DNA of 32,923 nucleotides from Acidobacteriota bacterium (GCA_021818865.1 JAKASX010000038.1:1-32923); one strand, 5' to 3'; positions 9,101-18,915 are shown, counted from the first letter of the stretch. Made by a program: numbers and translations. The notes: a model not told the origin generated them from the sequence alone.

Positions 9101-10290
9101 TTGGCCTGCTTGATCGTCGTGCAATGCCCAGCGGCTTCGAGCTTGTGGTAGATGAACGGCTTGAACAGTTCGAGCGCCATGCGCTTCGGCAAGCCACACT
9201 GGTGCAGCTTCAGTTCCGGCCCGACCACGATCACCGAGCGGCCCGAGTAGTCCACGCGCTTGCCGAGCAGGTTCTGCCGGAAACGGCCCTGCTTGCCCTT
9301 GAGCGCGTCGGAAAGCGACTTCAGCGGGCGGTTGTTCGTCCCACGGAGCACGCGTCCGCGCCGCCCGTTGTCAAACAGAGCGTCCACCGCTTCCTGGAGC
9401 ATGCGCTTTTCGTTCCGCACGATCACGTCGGGAGCGTGCAGTTCCATCAGCTTCTTCAAGCGGTTGTTCCGGTTGATCACGCGCCGGTAGAGGTCGTTCA
9501 GGTCGGACGTGGCGAAGCGTCCGCCGTCGAGCGGCACGAGCGGGCGCAGTTCGGGCGGCAGCACGGGGATCACGTCCAGAATCATCCATTCCGGCTTGTT
9601 GCCGCTCTTGCGGAAGGCTTCGAGCACTTTCAGGCGCTTGGCGTACTTGATCCGCTTCTGCAGGCTGGGATCCACCTTCATCTTTTCGCGAAGCTCTTCG
9701 CTTAGCTTCTCGATATCCACCTGCCGCAGCAGTTCCTTGATCGCCTCGGCGCCCATTCCCGCGCGGAAGCGGCCGGGGAAGTCGCGCTGCAATTCCCGGT
9801 ATTTCTGCTCGTCGACCAGTTCGCGGTCCTTCAGCGGCGCTTCACCCGCTTCCACGGTGACGTACGTCTCGAAATAGAGGATGCGTTCGAGGTCGCGCAT
9901 GGAAATGTCGAGCAGGTAACCGATCCGGCTCGGCACGCCCTTGAAGAACCAGACGTGCGAACAGGGCGAGGCGAGCTCGATGTGGCCCAGGCGCTCGCGG
10001 CGCACCTTGCTCAGCGTCACTTCCACGCCGCACTTGTCGCAGATCACCCCGCGGTGCTTCATCCGCTTGTACTTGCCGCACAAGCATTCCCAATCCGCGA
10101 TCGGCCCGAAAATCCGGGCGCAGAACAGGCCGTCGCGTTCCGGCTTGAAGGTGCGGTAGTTGATGGTTTCCGGCTTCGTCACTTCGCCGTGAGACCAGGA
10201 GCGAATTTTCTCCGGGCTCGCCAGCGAAATCCGGATCGAATCGAAATCGGCAATCTGATTCGCGCGGTCATAAGGGCTGCTGCGGTACAA
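6112..10290 (-). CDS. rpoC: DNA-directed RNA polymerase subunit beta'
   Basis: Largest core subunit of RNA polymerase, carrying the catalytic Mg2+ site. The 1392-residue chain is complete. The N-terminal zinc site is intact (Cys69, Cys71, Cys84, Cys87 in a [20 protein letters not shown] context). The active-site motif NADFDGD is at about residues 457-463, with Asp459, 461 and 463 as metal ligands. The second zinc site includes [15 protein letters not shown] near residue 885, with its partner Cys upstream in EKDCGTADG. The trigger-loop region near [18 protein letters not shown] is normal. The start is TTG, with GGAGG 8 bases upstream, and gives the expected [20 protein letters not shown] beginning. 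It is 51 bases downstream of rpoB and ends at a strong terminator. Confidence 0.98.
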   Translation of the reverse strand: MYRSSPYDRANQIADFDSIRISLASPEKIRSWSHGEVTKPETINYRTFKPERDGLFCARIFGPIADWECLCGKYKRMKHRGVICDKCGVEVTLSKVRRERLGHIELASPCSHVWFFKGVPSRIGYLLDISMRDLERILYFETYVTVEAGEAPLKDRELVDEQKYRELQRDFPGRFRAGMGAEAIKELLRQVDIEKLSEELREKMKVDPSLQKRIKYAKRLKVLEAFRKSGNKPEWMILDVIPVLPPELRPLVPLDGGRFATSDLNDLYRRVINRNNRLKKLMELHAPDVIVRNEKRMLQEAVDALFDNGRRGRVLRGTNNRPLKSLSDALKGKQGRFRQNLLGKRVDYSGRSVIVVGPELKLHQCGLPKRMALELFKPFIYHKLEAAGHCTTIKQAKETVERQEPVVWDILEDVTREHPVLLNRAPTLHRLGIQAFEPVLIEGKAIRIHPLVCPAFNADFDGDQMAVHIPLSPEAQIEAHVLMLSANNILSPANGMPLAVPTQDMVLGLYYLTKAKPGSKGEGRAFATTEDVVLALEAGQVELLTPIRYRYTGDVIDLTTAFDDQDVLHTEAIHVDRQFLNTTVGRVIFNDHLPKEMPFVNGLLKKKGAQMLAQYGYLRFGLEMTVHMLDELKALGFQYATRSGISIGIDDMVIPADKPRLVGSAEREVVKVQQQYLDGAITNGERYNKVTAIWGEVTERVADEMFKAMEEQDKQGVINPIFVMADSGARGSKQQIRQLSGMRGLMAKPSGEIIETPITSNFREGLTVLQYFISTHGARKGLADTALKTADSGYLTRRLVDVAQDVIIAEKDCGTADGIVVEPLLEAGVEVEPLRDRVIGRVSLERIRDYEGNVIVDVNQEITEELANAIQDAGIERVKIRSVLTCESRRGACELCYGRNLATGRMAELGEAVGVIAAQSIGEPGTQLTMRTFHIGGAATRVGEQSKIEARSAGFARFVDLNVVEGRAKALIAMNRSGLIAIVDEKGREKERHHVVYGARLKVREGEPVQVGQTLVEWDPYTFSILTETGGTVQFKDLVAGLTIEEQVDEVTGLAQLVVTLPPGDEKHQPTIQVRDASGKAKKKYLMPSRAHLMVADGDEVAPGDILAKIPRETTRTKDITGGLPRVTELFETRRPRDSAVISEIDGIVKYGEISKGARKIYVQSEDGKTTKEYAIPRGVHINVQEGERVRAGEPLIDGPLNPHDLLAVLGEKFTQAYLVNAIQEVYRLQGVNINDKHIETIARQMMRWVKVEEVGDTSFLLDEQVDKFRFREENERAIQEGGRPATGRPLLLGITKASLSTDSFISAASFQETTRVLTEAAIAGKVDYLRGLKENVIVGRLIPAGTGFHHYRGIKLLTEVPKEEIVPTELTPEEAATLDYLRKDTGAVAEG

Positions 10291-10341
10291 GGTATCACCC
10301 TCCCGTCCCGGTATTCCGGGAATAAATCCATTTCCCGCGGC

Positions 10342-13300
10342 TTAATCCGCCGCGGGCTCCTGCGGCTTCTGCCGCTTCATCAGCTCGACGTCCAGGCAGA
10401 GCGACTGCAGCTCGCGCACCAGCACGTTGAACGATTCGGGCACGCCGGGCTCGATTCCCGGCTCGCCCTTGACGATCGCTTCATACATCTTCGCGCGGCC
10501 GTACACGTCGTCCGACTTGCACGTGAGCAGTTCCTGCAGCGTGTGAGCCGCGCCGTAGGCCTCGAGCGCCCACACTTCCATTTCCCCGAACCGCTGTCCG
10601 CCGAACTGAGCCTTGCCGCCGAGCGGCTGTTGCGTGATCAGCGAATACGGTCCAATGGATCGCGCGTGGATCTTGTCGTCCACCAGGTGCGCTAGTTTGA
10701 GCATGTAGATGTAGCCGACCGTCACCGGCTCGGCGAACGGCTCGCCCGACAGTCCGTCGCGCAACACCGTCTTGCCGCTCGCCGGCAACCCGGCAATTTC
10801 CAGCAGGTGGCGGATTTCGCCTTCGCGCGCGCCGTCGAAAACCGGCGACGCGAAATTGATTCCGCCGCGGAACCGCTGCGCCAGATCGAGCAGTTCCTCG
10901 TCGGAAAGTTCCGCGAGCGAATGCCAGACCGGCGTCGGCCCGAAGACTTCCTTCAGCCATCTCCGGAGCGCCTCGGCGCGCGCGCCGTCCTCGAGCAGCC
11001 GCGCCACCGCGCGGCCCAACTCCTCGGCGGCCCACCCCAGGTGCGTTTCCAGAATCTGGCCTACGTTCATGCGCGAGGGCACGCCCAGCGGATTCAGCAC
11101 GATCTCCACCGGCGTTCCATCGGGCAGATACGGCATGTCTTCCTCGGGCACGATCGTCGCGATCACACCCTTGTTCCCGTGCCGGCCGGCCATCTTGTCG
11201 CCAACCGACATTTTCCGCTTCATCGCGACGAACACCTTCACCAGCTTGATCACGCCCGGGGGCAGTTCGTCGCCCTTCTTCAGTTTTTCCACCCGCTCTT
11301 CGGTGATCTTCCGCAGCACTTCGATCTGCCGGGAAGTCATTTCCTCGATCTCATCGATTTTCTCGATGAGCATCGGGTCTCTTTCCGCCAAACGCATGCG
11401 CTTCAGGTTTCGCGTGGAGATTTTTTCGAGCAGCTCCCGCGTCAGCGTGGTTCCCTTGGTCAGCAGCCGCTTGTTCGTCTTTTCGTCGTGTAGGTCGGCC
11501 GCCAGTTTCCGTCCGCCGGCCAATTCGGTCAGCCGTTTCAGGCGTTCGTCGGTGAGAATGCGGATTTCGTCGGCAAGGTTGCGTTCGAGCTTGGCCACCT
11601 GGGCGGCTTCGATCGCCTTGTGGCGCTCGTCCTTTTCCGCGCCCTTGCGGCAGAAGACCTTCACGTCGACGATCGTTCCTTCGATGCCCGGCGGGCAATA
11701 GAGCGAGGCGTCGCGCACGTCGCCGGCCTTTTCGCCGAAAATCGCGCGGAGCAGTTTTTCCTCGGGGGTGAGCGTCGTTTCGCCCTTCGGCGTCACCTTG
11801 CCCACCAGGATGTCGCCCGGGTGCACCGTGGCGCCGATGCGAATGATGCCGGCTTCGTCCAGGTTCTTCAGGAAACCTTCGCTGATGTTGGGGATGTCCC
11901 GCGTCACTTCCTCGGGCCCCAGCTTGGTGTCGCGCGCTTCGATTTCCAGTTCTTCGATGTGGACCGAAGTGTAGTAGTCCTCTTTCACCAGCTTTTCGCT
12001 CACCACGATCGCGTCTTCGAAGTTGTATCCGCGCCACGGCAGGAAGGCGACCAGGACGTTTCGCCCAAGCGCCAGCTCCCCGCGGTCGGTGCAAGGCCCA
12101 TCGGCCAGCACCTGGCCCTGCTTCACGCGGTCACCCACCCGGACGAGCGGTTTCTGGTTCATGCAGGTGTTCTGGTTCGACCGGCGGAATTTGATCAGCT
12201 GGTAGATATCGGCGCCCACTTCGCGGCTGAGCACGCCGGACTGATCCGATTCCACGCGGACGATGATTCGTTCGCTGTCCACCTGGTCCACGATGCCGTC
12301 GCGCTTGCACAGCACCACCGCGCCGGAATCCCGTGCGGTGACGCGCTCGATTCCGGTGCCGACCAGCGGCGTTTCCGCGCGAATCAGCGGCACGGCCTGG
12401 CGCTGCATGTTCGCGCCCATCAGCGCGCGGTTCGCGTCGTCGTTTTCGAGGAACGGCACCAGGCTCGCCGCCACCGAAACGAGCTGTTTCGGCGAAACGT
12501 CGATGTAGTCCACCTCGGTGCGGCTCTTCAGCACGAAGTTACCCGCCTGTCGGCAGTTCACCAGTTCGCTCGTGATCCGGCCGCGCTCGTCGAGCGGGGC
12601 GTTGGCCTGCGCTACCACGTAGCGGTCCTCTTCCCACGCCGACAGATAGAAGCAGAAGGGATCGAAGGTCACCCGGTTTCGCTTTAGGTCCGCGTTCGCC
12701 TCGTCCACCTTTTCGAGCTCGGCGATTTCGCCCGCCTTTAGGTCGCTATCGCCCGCGTTCAGCACGCGGACGTAATCGATCACGCGGCCGTCCTTCACCT
12801 TGCGGTAGGGCGATTCGATGAAACCGAATTCGTTGATTCGGGCGTAGCAGGAAAGCGAGCTGATCAGTCCGATGTTTGGGCCTTCCGGCGTCTCGATCGG
12901 GCAGATCCGGCCGTAGTGAGTCGGATGGACGTCGCGCACCTCGAACCCGGCGCGCTCGCGCGAAAGGCCGCCCGGCCCCAGAGCCGAAAGACGCCGTTTG
13001 TGCGTCACTTCGCTGAGCGGGTTCGTCTGGTCCATGAACTGGCTCAACTGGCTCGAACCGAAAAATTCGCGGATCGCCGCCATCACGGGCTTGGCGTTCA
13101 CCAGGTCGTGCGGCATCGCCGTCGACATTTCCTGGTAAACCGACATCTTCTCCTTGATCGCCCGTTCCATGCGCACCAGGCCGATCCGGAACTGGTTTTC
13201 CAGCAACTCGCCTACCGCGCGCACGCGGCGATTGCCTAGGTGGTCGATGTCGTCCACCGTGCCGATATTGCGCCGCAGCTTCAGTAGGTACTTGATCGAG

Positions 13301-14781
13301 CTGATGAAGTCCGCTACGTCCAGCGTGCGCCGCTCGAGCGGGGTTTCCAGGCCCAGCTTCGTATTGAATTTCAGCCGGCCGACTTTGCTGAAATCGTATT
13401 TCCGCGGGTCGAAAAACATTCCCTGGAAAAGGGCGGTCGCCGTCTCGAGAGTCGGCGGGTCGCCCGGCCGCAGCTTGCGGTAGATTTCGATCAGGGCCTC
13501 GCGCGGGCTGTGCTGCGTGTCCTTGTCGAGCGTCTTGCTCAGGATCGAGCCCACTTCATCCCGCTCGGGGAAGAAAACGTCCAACTCGCTCACGCCGGCT
13601 TCGCCGAGCTTGGCCCACAGTTCGGCGGGAATCGGCTTGTTCGATTCGACCAGCACTTCGCCGGTCTCTTTGTTCACGACGTCGGCGACGGTAAACGCGC
13701 CTTCGAGGTCGGCCGGCTCGGCCTTCACCTGCGCGACGCGCGCCTTCACCATTTCCTTGTAGGCCGCTTCCGTCACGCGCTTGTGCGCCGGCACGAGCAC
13801 CTCGTCCGATCGCGGATGCCGGATTTCGTGACTGAACTTGCGGTCCACGATGCCGTCGGAAACGCCCCACCACAGCTCGCCTCCGCGCAGCGAAACGCGG
13901 TCCACGCCGTAGAACGACCGCAGGACCTCCTCGTTCGTCTTCATGCCCAGCGCCCGCAGGAAAATCGAGCCGAGGAATTTGCGTTTGCGGTCGATGCGGA
14001 CGTACAGCAGGTTCTTCGTGTCGTACTCGAATTCCACCCACGAGCCGCGATAGGGAATGATCTTGCCCAGGAAATACGTGCGGTTGTTGGCCGTTTCGTA
14101 GAAAACGCCAGGCGAACGATGCAACTGGCTGACGATCACGCGCTCGGTGCCGTTGATGATGAACGTGCCGTTATCGGTCATCAGCGGAATATCGCCGAAA
14201 TAAACTTCCTGTTCCTTGATGTCGCGCACCGTCTTCGCGCCGGTGTCGGGATCCTTGTCGTAGGTGGTCAGCCGGATGGTCACCCGGAGCGGCGCGGCGT
14301 AGGTCATTCCCCGCTCCTGGCATTCGTTCACGTCGTACTTCAGCTGCAAGCTCACCGGGTCGCCGCACTTGTTGCAGAAGGTCGGCGTGTTCCGGTTGAA
14401 CGTCCCGCACTTCGGGCAAATGACGTCGCCGGTGCGGTAGGGGTTCGTCACCACCGAGGCGCCGCAATTGCGGCAGGTGGCGCGCAGGTGGTGCAGTCCG
14501 CGCAGGTGTCCGCACTTGCATTCCCAGTTGCCGATGGAATAGTCCACGAATTCCAGCTGCGACAGCCCGCGGAAATCCTGGATCGGAAAGACCGACGAGA
14601 AAACCGCTTGCAGGCCGTTATCCTCGCGCTCGGAGGGCAGCTTGTCCATCTGCAGGAACCGATCGTAGGACTTCTTCTGCACCTCGATCAGGTTCGGAAT
14701 CGGCAGCGACGTCCGGATGCGTGAAAAATCCAGCCGTGGCAGCTCTCGCACCGCCCGAACTCCACTCTTGCTATCGCTCAT
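10342..14781 (-). CDS. rpoB: DNA-directed RNA polymerase subunit beta, with cysteine-rich insertion
   Basis: Second-largest RNA polymerase subunit, 1479 residues and complete. Conserved regions are intact: [20 protein letters not shown], the rifampicin-pocket segment (about residues 570-602, with [12 protein letters not shown] and [11 protein letters not shown], all wild-type at the usual resistance positions), [11 protein letters not shown], and the C-terminal [18 protein letters not shown] clamp. The unusual part is residues about 85-145, where four Cys pairs (C88/C90, C103/C106, C122/C125, C136/C139) are inserted between [11 protein letters not shown] and [12 protein letters not shown]; in E. 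coli these flanks are almost adjacent. This should bind two zinc ions. Relatives in Acidobacteriota may share the insertion (recollection, unchecked). It follows rplL after a gap of about 120 bases that contains a terminator-like hairpin. Confidence 0.98.
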   Translation of the reverse strand: MSDSKSGVRAVRELPRLDFSRIRTSLPIPNLIEVQKKSYDRFLQMDKLPSEREDNGLQAVFSSVFPIQDFRGLSQLEFVDYSIGNWECKCGHLRGLHHLRATCRNCGASVVTNPYRTGDVICPKCGTFNRNTPTFCNKCGDPVSLQLKYDVNECQERGMTYAAPLRVTIRLTTYDKDPDTGAKTVRDIKEQEVYFGDIPLMTDNGTFIINGTERVIVSQLHRSPGVFYETANNRTYFLGKIIPYRGSWVEFEYDTKNLLYVRIDRKRKFLGSIFLRALGMKTNEEVLRSFYGVDRVSLRGGELWWGVSDGIVDRKFSHEIRHPRSDEVLVPAHKRVTEAAYKEMVKARVAQVKAEPADLEGAFTVADVVNKETGEVLVESNKPIPAELWAKLGEAGVSELDVFFPERDEVGSILSKTLDKDTQHSPREALIEIYRKLRPGDPPTLETATALFQGMFFDPRKYDFSKVGRLKFNTKLGLETPLERRTLDVADFISSIKYLLKLRRNIGTVDDIDHLGNRRVRAVGELLENQFRIGLVRMERAIKEKMSVYQEMSTAMPHDLVNAKPVMAAIREFFGSSQLSQFMDQTNPLSEVTHKRRLSALGPGGLSRERAGFEVRDVHPTHYGRICPIETPEGPNIGLISSLSCYARINEFGFIESPYRKVKDGRVIDYVRVLNAGDSDLKAGEIAELEKVDEANADLKRNRVTFDPFCFYLSAWEEDRYVVAQANAPLDERGRITSELVNCRQAGNFVLKSRTEVDYIDVSPKQLVSVAASLVPFLENDDANRALMGANMQRQAVPLIRAETPLVGTGIERVTARDSGAVVLCKRDGIVDQVDSERIIVRVESDQSGVLSREVGADIYQLIKFRRSNQNTCMNQKPLVRVGDRVKQGQVLADGPCTDRGELALGRNVLVAFLPWRGYNFEDAIVVSEKLVKEDYYTSVHIEELEIEARDTKLGPEEVTRDIPNISEGFLKNLDEAGIIRIGATVHPGDILVGKVTPKGETTLTPEEKLLRAIFGEKAGDVRDASLYCPPGIEGTIVDVKVFCRKGAEKDERHKAIEAAQVAKLERNLADEIRILTDERLKRLTELAGGRKLAADLHDEKTNKRLLTKGTTLTRELLEKISTRNLKRMRLAERDPMLIEKIDEIEEMTSRQIEVLRKITEERVEKLKKGDELPPGVIKLVKVFVAMKRKMSVGDKMAGRHGNKGVIATIVPEEDMPYLPDGTPVEIVLNPLGVPSRMNVGQILETHLGWAAEELGRAVARLLEDGARAEALRRWLKEVFGPTPVWHSLAELSDEELLDLAQRFRGGINFASPVFDGAREGEIRHLLEIAGLPASGKTVLRDGLSGEPFAEPVTVGYIYMLKLAHLVDDKIHARSIGPYSLITQQPLGGKAQFGGQRFGEMEVWALEAYGAAHTLQELLTCKSDDVYGRAKMYEAIVKGEPGIEPGVPESFNVLVRELQSLCLDVELMKRQKPQEPAAD
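14347..14529 (-). other. Zinc-ribbon-like insertion within rpoB
   Basis: Codes for RpoB residues about 85-145. The pattern is CxC, CxxC, CxxC, CxxC with 12-16 residues between pairs, and knuckle-type glycines follow each pair (CKCG, CRNCG, CPKCG, CNKCG). The segment ends where the normal beta-subunit sequence resumes at [18 protein letters not shown]. Zinc binding is inferred from the motif. Confidence 0.8.
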
Positions 14782-14830
14782 GGCTCCCTTCCCTCAGACC
14801 GCTCTGCGGTTACGCGGGTGGCATACCGGG

Positions 14831-14867
14831 GAAAAAGACGTTCCGGGGCACACCCGTCCCCGGAACG
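14831..14867 (-). terminator. Hairpin plus T-run between rplL and rpoB (probable attenuator)
   Basis: The 10-bp arms CGTTCCGGGG are perfect on both sides (14839-14848 and 14858-14867), with a 9-base loop. On the minus strand the stem is followed at once by TCTTTTTCC. This has the form of an intrinsic terminator, but it lies inside the operon, so partial termination that lowers rpoBC relative to rplJL is the likely role. E. coli has an attenuator at the same place. Confidence 0.75.
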
Positions 14868-14901
14868 CCCGCGGAAAACTACACTGCGGGACGAACTGCT
14901 T

Positions 14902-15288
14902 TTACTTGATCTCGACCTTGGCTCCAGCCTCTTCAAACTTCTTCTTGATGCTCTCGGCTTCTTCTTTGCCTACGGCTTCCTTCACCGGCTTCGGCGCGCC
15001 ATCCACCAGGTCCTTCGCCTCCTTCAGTCCGAGGCTCGTGACCTCGCGCACCACCTTGATCACGTTGATCTTGTTGGGACCAACGTCCGAGAGAACCACA
15101 TTAAATTCGGTCTTTTCCTCGGCCGGCGCCGCTCCCGCCGCCTGCCCCGCGCCGCCGGCAACCACGACCGGCGCCGCAGCCGCCGCCGAAACGCCGAACG
15201 CCTCTTCCATCTTCTTCACCAGCTCGGCAGCTTCGAGCAGCGTCAGCCCCTTGATCTCTTCCAGAATCGCTTCCACCTTGCTCGCCAT
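14902..15288 (-). CDS. rplL: 50S ribosomal protein L7/L12
   Basis: Stalk protein of the large ribosomal subunit, present in several copies and responsible for recruiting translation GTPases. The 128-residue length is normal. The N-terminal dimerisation helices ([20 protein letters not shown]), the Ala/Gly/Pro-rich hinge (residues about 35-58) and the C-terminal domain ([20 protein letters not shown], then [11 protein letters not shown]) are all present. The ATG has AAGGAG 7 bases upstream. It lies 20 bases after rplJ. Confidence 0.98.
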   Translation of the reverse strand: MASKVEAILEEIKGLTLLEAAELVKKMEEAFGVSAAAAAPVVVAGGAGQAAGAAPAEEKTEFNVVLSDVGPNKINVIKVVREVTSLGLKEAKDLVDGAPKPVKEAVGKEEAESIKKKFEEAGAKVEIK

Positions 15289-15308
15289 CTCTCGCTTCTC
15301 CTTCTAGG

Positions 15309-15833
15309 TTAGGCAAATTTTTCCGCTTTGGCCGCTTCGCTCGTGACAACAGCCAGATTCCGCGCCGTTCCCGCCATCGCCCGCGCCATCCGCGACGCCG
15401 AACTCTGAATCAGCATCATCACCTTGCTGATCAGCTCTTCCTTCGACGGCAGCGACGCCAGCGCCACCAGTTCGTCCACCGACACCACCCGGCCCTCGAC
15501 CACTCCCGCCCTGAACTGGAGTGCCGGAATATCCTTTGCCAGCTTCGTCAGCGTTTTCGCAAACGCCACCGGGTCGGCCGACGTATAGGAAATCGAATTC
15601 GCTCCCGCCAGACCCTTCAGCAGCGCTTCCGCCGCCGTTCCTTCCGACGCCCGCTGCGCCACCGAATTCTTCACCACACAGTACCGTCCGCCGGCCGCTT
15701 CCACGGTCCGCCGCAGCCGCGTCTCCTGCTCGGCGTTTACACCCTGAAAGGTGCTCAGGATGACCGTCGAAATCACCGCAAGTTCCTCGTGCAGCTTGCC
15801 GGCGTCCTCGACTTTCTGCTTCCGCGTCTTCAT
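15309..15833 (-). CDS. rplJ: 50S ribosomal protein L10
   Basis: Base of the ribosomal stalk; binds 23S rRNA and carries the L7/L12 dimers on its C-terminal helix. The protein is 174 residues, normal for the family, with the N-terminal globular domain (MKTRKQKVEDAGKLHEELA, YCVVKNSVAQRA, LAGANSISYTSADPVAFAK) and a C-terminal helix rich in Ala. Only 9 bases separate it from rplA. The long leader that binds L10 in many bacteria therefore cannot sit in its usual place directly before rplJ. Confidence 0.97.
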   Translation of the reverse strand: MKTRKQKVEDAGKLHEELAVISTVILSTFQGVNAEQETRLRRTVEAAGGRYCVVKNSVAQRASEGTAAEALLKGLAGANSISYTSADPVAFAKTLTKLAKDIPALQFRAGVVEGRVVSVDELVALASLPSKEELISKVMMLIQSSASRMARAMAGTARNLAVVTSEAAKAEKFA

Positions 15834-15842
15834 CGGCGCTCC

Positions 15843-16556
15843 TCAGGCCGCCGCCACCGTCTGCTCGATTTCCCCCGCATCGATGGAGATGCCCGGGCCC
15901 ATCGTCGAGCTCAGCGTGACGTGCCGAATGTATTTTCCTTTCGCCGCGGCCGGCTTCGCCTTCCAAACGGCTCCCAGCAACGCATGCGCGTTCTCGGCGA
16001 GCTGCGGCGCGCCAAAACTCATTTTCCCGATCGGCGCGTGAATGATTCCCGTCTTGTCAATGCGGAATTCCACCTTGCCCGCCTTGATCTCCTTCACCGC
16101 CCGGCTGATTTCAAACGTCACCGTGCCCGTTTTCGGGTTGGGCATCAGGCCGCGCGGACCGAGGATTTTTCCCAGCCGTCCGAGCGACTTCATCATGTCC
16201 GGCGTCGCGACCACCGCGTCGTAATCGGTCCAGCCCTCCTGGATTTTCTGAACCATGTCGTCGCCACCGGTGAAATCGGCGCCGGCTTCCTGGGCTTCGC
16301 GGATCTTTTCGCCGCCGGCGATCACGAGAACGCGCTTCGACTTGCCCAAGCCGTGCGGCAGCACCACCGTTCCGCGCACCATCTGGTCGCTCTGTTTGGC
16401 ATCGACGCCCAGGTTCACCACCAGCTCGACGGTTTCGTCGAATTTCGCGTAGTGGACTTTCTGTAACAGCTCAGCCGCATCCAGCAAACGGTACGCGCGC
16501 GATTCCACCTGCTTGCGCGCGCGATCGATGTTCTTGCCCACAGCTCCCTTGCCCAT
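15843..16556 (-). CDS. rplA: 50S ribosomal protein L1
   Basis: Protein of the L1 stalk, which moves deacylated tRNA out of the E site; in many bacteria it also represses its own operon. The 237-residue length and the motifs [44 protein letters not shown] and [19 protein letters not shown] are typical. It is complete and lies 4 bases from rplK, in the same operon as rplJ and rplL. Confidence 0.98.
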   Translation of the reverse strand: MGKGAVGKNIDRARKQVESRAYRLLDAAELLQKVHYAKFDETVELVVNLGVDAKQSDQMVRGTVVLPHGLGKSKRVLVIAGGEKIREAQEAGADFTGGDDMVQKIQEGWTDYDAVVATPDMMKSLGRLGKILGPRGLMPNPKTGTVTFEISRAVKEIKAGKVEFRIDKTGIIHAPIGKMSFGAPQLAENAHALLGAVWKAKPAAAKGKYIRHVTLSSTMGPGISIDAGEIEQTVAAA

Positions 16557-16560
16557 CGCG

Positions 16561-17007
16561 CTAACCCTCCACCTCGATCCCCATGTTCCGCGCCGTTCCT
16601 TCCACCGTCCGCATCGCCGATTCCAGCCGCGTCGTATTCAGGTCCGGCAACTTGATCCGCGCGATCTCCTCCACCTGCTTGCGCGTCACCTTGCCCACCT
16701 TCGAACGGTTCGGCTCGGCCGATCCTTTCGCAATCGAAGCCGCCCGCTTCAGCAGCTCAGCCGCCGGCGGCGTCTTCTGGATGAACGTGAAGGAGCGGTC
16801 GCTGAAAATCGTGATCAGCACCGGGATGATCATCCCGTCGGGTTCCTTGGCCGTCCGCGCGTTGAACTGTTTGCAGAATTCCATGATATTGACGCCGTGC
16901 GGTCCGAGCATGGTGCCGACCGGAGGCGCCGGCGTCGCTTTCGCCGCCGGCAGCTGCAGCTTCACCTGCGCCGCCACTTTCTTCCCTTTTCCCGCTGGTG
17001 CCGCCAT
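16561..17007 (-). CDS. rplK: 50S ribosomal protein L11
   Basis: Binds the GTPase-associated centre of 23S rRNA next to the L10-L12 stalk; needed for normal factor action and the stringent response in other bacteria. The protein has 148 residues with both domains: an N-terminal domain with the proline-rich loop and a C-terminal RNA-binding domain ([30 protein letters not shown]). The proline loop reads [13 protein letters not shown] at residues 26-38 instead of the usual PxPPVGPALGQxG, an uncommon change in a very conserved stretch near the thiostrepton site. The rest is normal. It lies between nusG and rplA. Confidence 0.97.
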   Translation of the reverse strand: MAAPAGKGKKVAAQVKLQLPAAKATPAPPVGTMLGPHGVNIMEFCKQFNARTAKEPDGMIIPVLITIFSDRSFTFIQKTPPAAELLKRAASIAKGSAEPNRSKVGKVTRKQVEEIARIKLPDLNTTRLESAMRTVEGTARNMGIEVEG

Positions 17008-17047
17008 TGCCGCTCCCTTCGAGTCCCTTCGCTTGCGTTCCGCCGCT

Positions 17048-17581
17048 TCAGGCGATCTTTTCCACCTGCCCGAAATCCAGCTCCACCGGCGTCGAACGCC
17101 CGAAAATCGTCACTGAAACCTTCAACGTGCTCCGGTCCGCGTTCACCTCTTCCACCACGCCGGTGAAGTTCGCGAACGGGCCTTCGATGATCCGGACCTG
17201 CTCGTTCCGGTCGAAAGTCAGCTTCGGCCGCGGTTTTTCCGTCGTGGTCGCCGCGCGGAACAGAATGTTTTGCACTTCCTCTTCGCTGAGCGGCGTCGGC
17301 GTTTGTCCCGAACCCACGAACCCGGTAACCCAGGGCGTTGACCGGACGACATGCCAGGTGTGGTCGTCCATATCCACTTCCACCAGCACGTAACCGGGAT
17401 AGCAGAGCCGGGTCGAGGTGATTTTCTTCCCTCCGCGCACTTCCACCACTTCCTCGGTGGGAATCGCCACTTGGCTGATCCGTTCCTCCAACCCGAACGC
17501 TCGCGCGCGGCTTTCCAAACTCTCCTTCACCTTCCGTTCGAAGCCGCTATAGGTGTGAATGATGTACCACTGCTTCGCCAT
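17048..17581 (-). CDS. nusG: Transcription termination/antitermination protein NusG
   Basis: Binds RNA polymerase and, through its KOW domain, couples it to Rho or the ribosome. The 177-residue chain has the NGN domain at residues 1-115 ([20 protein letters not shown]; then [16 protein letters not shown] and VTGFVGSG) and the KOW domain at about residues 125-175 ([20 protein letters not shown], then [19 protein letters not shown]). The standard place between secE and rplK agrees with the call. It starts 18 bases after secE ends. Confidence 0.98.
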   Translation of the reverse strand: MAKQWYIIHTYSGFERKVKESLESRARAFGLEERISQVAIPTEEVVEVRGGKKITSTRLCYPGYVLVEVDMDDHTWHVVRSTPWVTGFVGSGQTPTPLSEEEVQNILFRAATTTEKPRPKLTFDRNEQVRIIEGPFANFTGVVEEVNADRSTLKVSVTIFGRSTPVELDFGQVEKIA

Positions 17582-17599
17582 TCCGTCGGCCCTGCTTCC

Positions 17600-17884
17600 T
17601 CAGTGTTTAAAGTGCCCGAGCACCCATTGGCTTGCGTAGCTGAACGTACTGTCCGTCATCCAGAAAAAGAGGGCGAAAAACGCCACCGTCACCACCACCA
17701 CCACCGTCGTCGAATAAACCTCGCGTCCGGTGGGCCACGTCACCAGGCGCAGTTGGTTGCGCGTCTCGTGCAGAAACTGGCGCGCCCGCCGTGGCCATTC
17801 CCGCATCCGGCTCACAAATCCCGGCGCTTCCAGTCCGCCGGTTCGCGCTATCTGTTCTTCTCGCACCCTGGTTGCCTGCGCCAT
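17600..17884 (-). CDS. secE: Preprotein translocase subunit SecE
   Basis: Small membrane subunit that clamps SecY in the protein-exporting channel. The C-terminal half has the family hallmark: an amphipathic helix (FLHETRNQLRLVTWPTGREV) followed by one membrane segment (VVVVVTVAFFALFFWM). The single-span 94-residue form is typical of most bacteria outside the enterics. The ATG at 17884 is preferred because GGGAG lies 8 bases before it; an in-frame GTG at 17905 would add seven residues. Position just before nusG and after tRNA-Trp is the common arrangement. Confidence 0.95.
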   Translation of the reverse strand: MAQATRVREEQIARTGGLEAPGFVSRMREWPRRARQFLHETRNQLRLVTWPTGREVYSTTVVVVVTVAFFALFFWMTDSTFSYASQWVLGHFKH

Positions 17885-17928
17885 TTCCCGCGCTCCCGCC
17901 TCCACCTTGCGGCTCCCGCCGCCGAAAC

Positions 17929-18003
17929 TGGCAGGGGAGGAGGGATTCGAACCCCCACATCCGGTTTTGGAGACCGGCGGTCTGCCGTTGAACCTACTCC
18001 CCT
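17929..18003 (-). tRNA. tRNA-Trp (anticodon CCA)
   Basis: The acceptor stem AGGGGAG/CTCCCCT pairs over 7 bp; the anticodon loop CTCCAAA gives CCA; the T-loop is TTCGAAT. CCA is encoded at the 3' end. It lies between rpmG and secE, which is a common site for this tRNA. Confidence 0.96.
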
Positions 18004-18058
18004 TCGTCGCTCTCGCGCTCCGCTGGGGAGCGCACGCTCCAAACCGTCTCCTACGCTG

Positions 18059-18208
18059 TTATTTCACCTCGCGGTGCGCTGTGTGGCGCCGGCACGCGGG
18101 GCAGAATTTCTTGGTTTCCAGCCGGTCCTGATGCTTTTTCCGGTTCTTGGTGGTCGTGTAATTCCGATTTTTGCATTCGCCGCATTGCAGCGTGATGATT
18201 TCTCTCAT
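18059..18208 (-). CDS. rpmG: 50S ribosomal protein L33
   Basis: Small ribosomal protein of 49 residues, beginning [20 protein letters not shown] and ending [15 protein letters not shown]. The two CxxC pairs (Cys9/Cys12 and Cys36/Cys39) mark the zinc-binding form of L33 rather than the cysteine-free paralogue. The start is ATG at 18208. It lies between tRNA-Gly and tRNA-Trp, in the order rpmG-tRNA-secE-nusG seen in many bacteria, and is surely co-transcribed with them. Confidence 0.96.
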   Translation of the reverse strand: MREIITLQCGECKNRNYTTTKNRKKHQDRLETKKFCPACRRHTAHREVK

Positions 18209-18248
18209 TGCCCTGTCACCACTTCCTCGTTCCGCCCCTCCGCCGGTT

Positions 18249-18323
18249 TGGAGCGGGGGACGGGATTCGAACCCGCGACCATCGGCTTGGAAGGCCGAGA
18301 CTCTACCGCTGAGTTACCCCCGC
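18249..18323 (-). tRNA. tRNA-Gly (anticodon TCC)
   Basis: The acceptor stem GCGGGGG/CCCCCGC pairs; anticodon loop CTTCCAA gives TCC; T-loop TTCGAAT; 3' CCA encoded. It is separated by 15 bases from tRNA-Thr(GGT). Confidence 0.96.
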
Positions 18324-18338
18324 ATCCGCCCGCGAATC

Positions 18339-18414
<76 letters not shown>

Positions 18415-18568
18415 CCGGCGCCTCGCGGCCTCCCTTCGCCGCGGCAAACGCGCAAATGCTCCGGTCGGGCCTTTCTCTCGCCCGGTTTCCCGTTCCCACT
18501 CCGCGATGGCCTTCGGAAATCCTCCCTGGGTTTTTCGGCAGCGCGTTCGGTGCCGCGCCTTTTCAGCA

Positions 18569-18657
18569 TGGTGGACGGGGGAGGATTCGAACCTCCGTAG
18601 CCCGCAAGGGGCGGCAGATTTACAGTCTGCTGGTTTTAGCCACTCACCCACCCGTCC
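18569..18657 (-). tRNA. tRNA-Tyr (anticodon GTA)
   Basis: Class II tRNA of 89 bases with a long variable arm; acceptor stem GGACGGG/CCCGTCC; stem GCAGA/TCTGC encloses CTGTAAA with anticodon GTA; 3' CCA encoded. Confidence 0.96.
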
Positions 18658-18794
18658 GGGCTCGGGGACACCGATCATCAGCTACGTCCCGTGGCGGGAA
18701 GACACCTTGGCTGCTCGGCGTCCTCAAGTTCGCTGGAAACTTGTAAGCCAGAGGCACAAAACCGCAGCCGCGCCCTTCTCGCTTTGCCCTACTT

Positions 18795-18867
18795 AGCTGG
18801 CGGAGGGATTTGAACCCCCGACCCTCTGATTACAAATCAGATGCTCTACCGACTGAGCTACGCCAGC
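18795..18867 (-). tRNA. tRNA-Thr (anticodon TGT), no encoded CCA
   Basis: The acceptor stem GCTGGCG/CGCCAGC pairs; anticodon stem TCTGA/TCAGA encloses TTTGTAA with anticodon TGT. The discriminator base T is followed by AAG, so CCA is not encoded, unlike the other four tRNAs here. First gene after the operon promoter. Confidence 0.94.
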
Positions 18868-18885
18868 ACAGACCAAAACAGCATA

Positions 18886-18915
18886 AGGGTACCACGCAGC
18901 TCGCCGCCTTTGCAA
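18886..18915 (-). promoter_or_regulatory. Promoter of the tRNA-rpmG-secE-nusG-rpl-rpo cluster
   Basis: Minus strand TTGCAA (-35, 18910-18915), an 18-base spacer and TACCCT (-10, 18886-18891), 18 bases before the first tRNA. A TATGCT hexamer follows directly but sits too far from the -35. Position is right for a stable-RNA promoter. Confidence 0.6.

Noticed and set aside
13000-13070. Rifampicin-resistance substitutions in RpoB
   Set aside because: The segment QFMDQTN and [11 protein letters not shown] is wild-type at the known positions.
6238-14724. Several long plus-strand frames opposite rpoC and rpoB (for example 6238-7566, 7963-9027, 11620-12687, 13510-14724)
   Set aside because: Antisense shadows of the RNA polymerase genes; no family motifs and biased composition.
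18004-18058. Hairpin GCGCTCC...GGAGCGC between rpmG and tRNA-Trp as terminator
   Set aside because: No T-run follows, and the downstream genes need read-through; more likely an RNA-processing structure or chance.
18415-18568. Remnant of tuf between tRNA-Tyr and tRNA-Thr(GGT)
   Set aside because: No EF-Tu motif is seen in any frame of these 154 bases.
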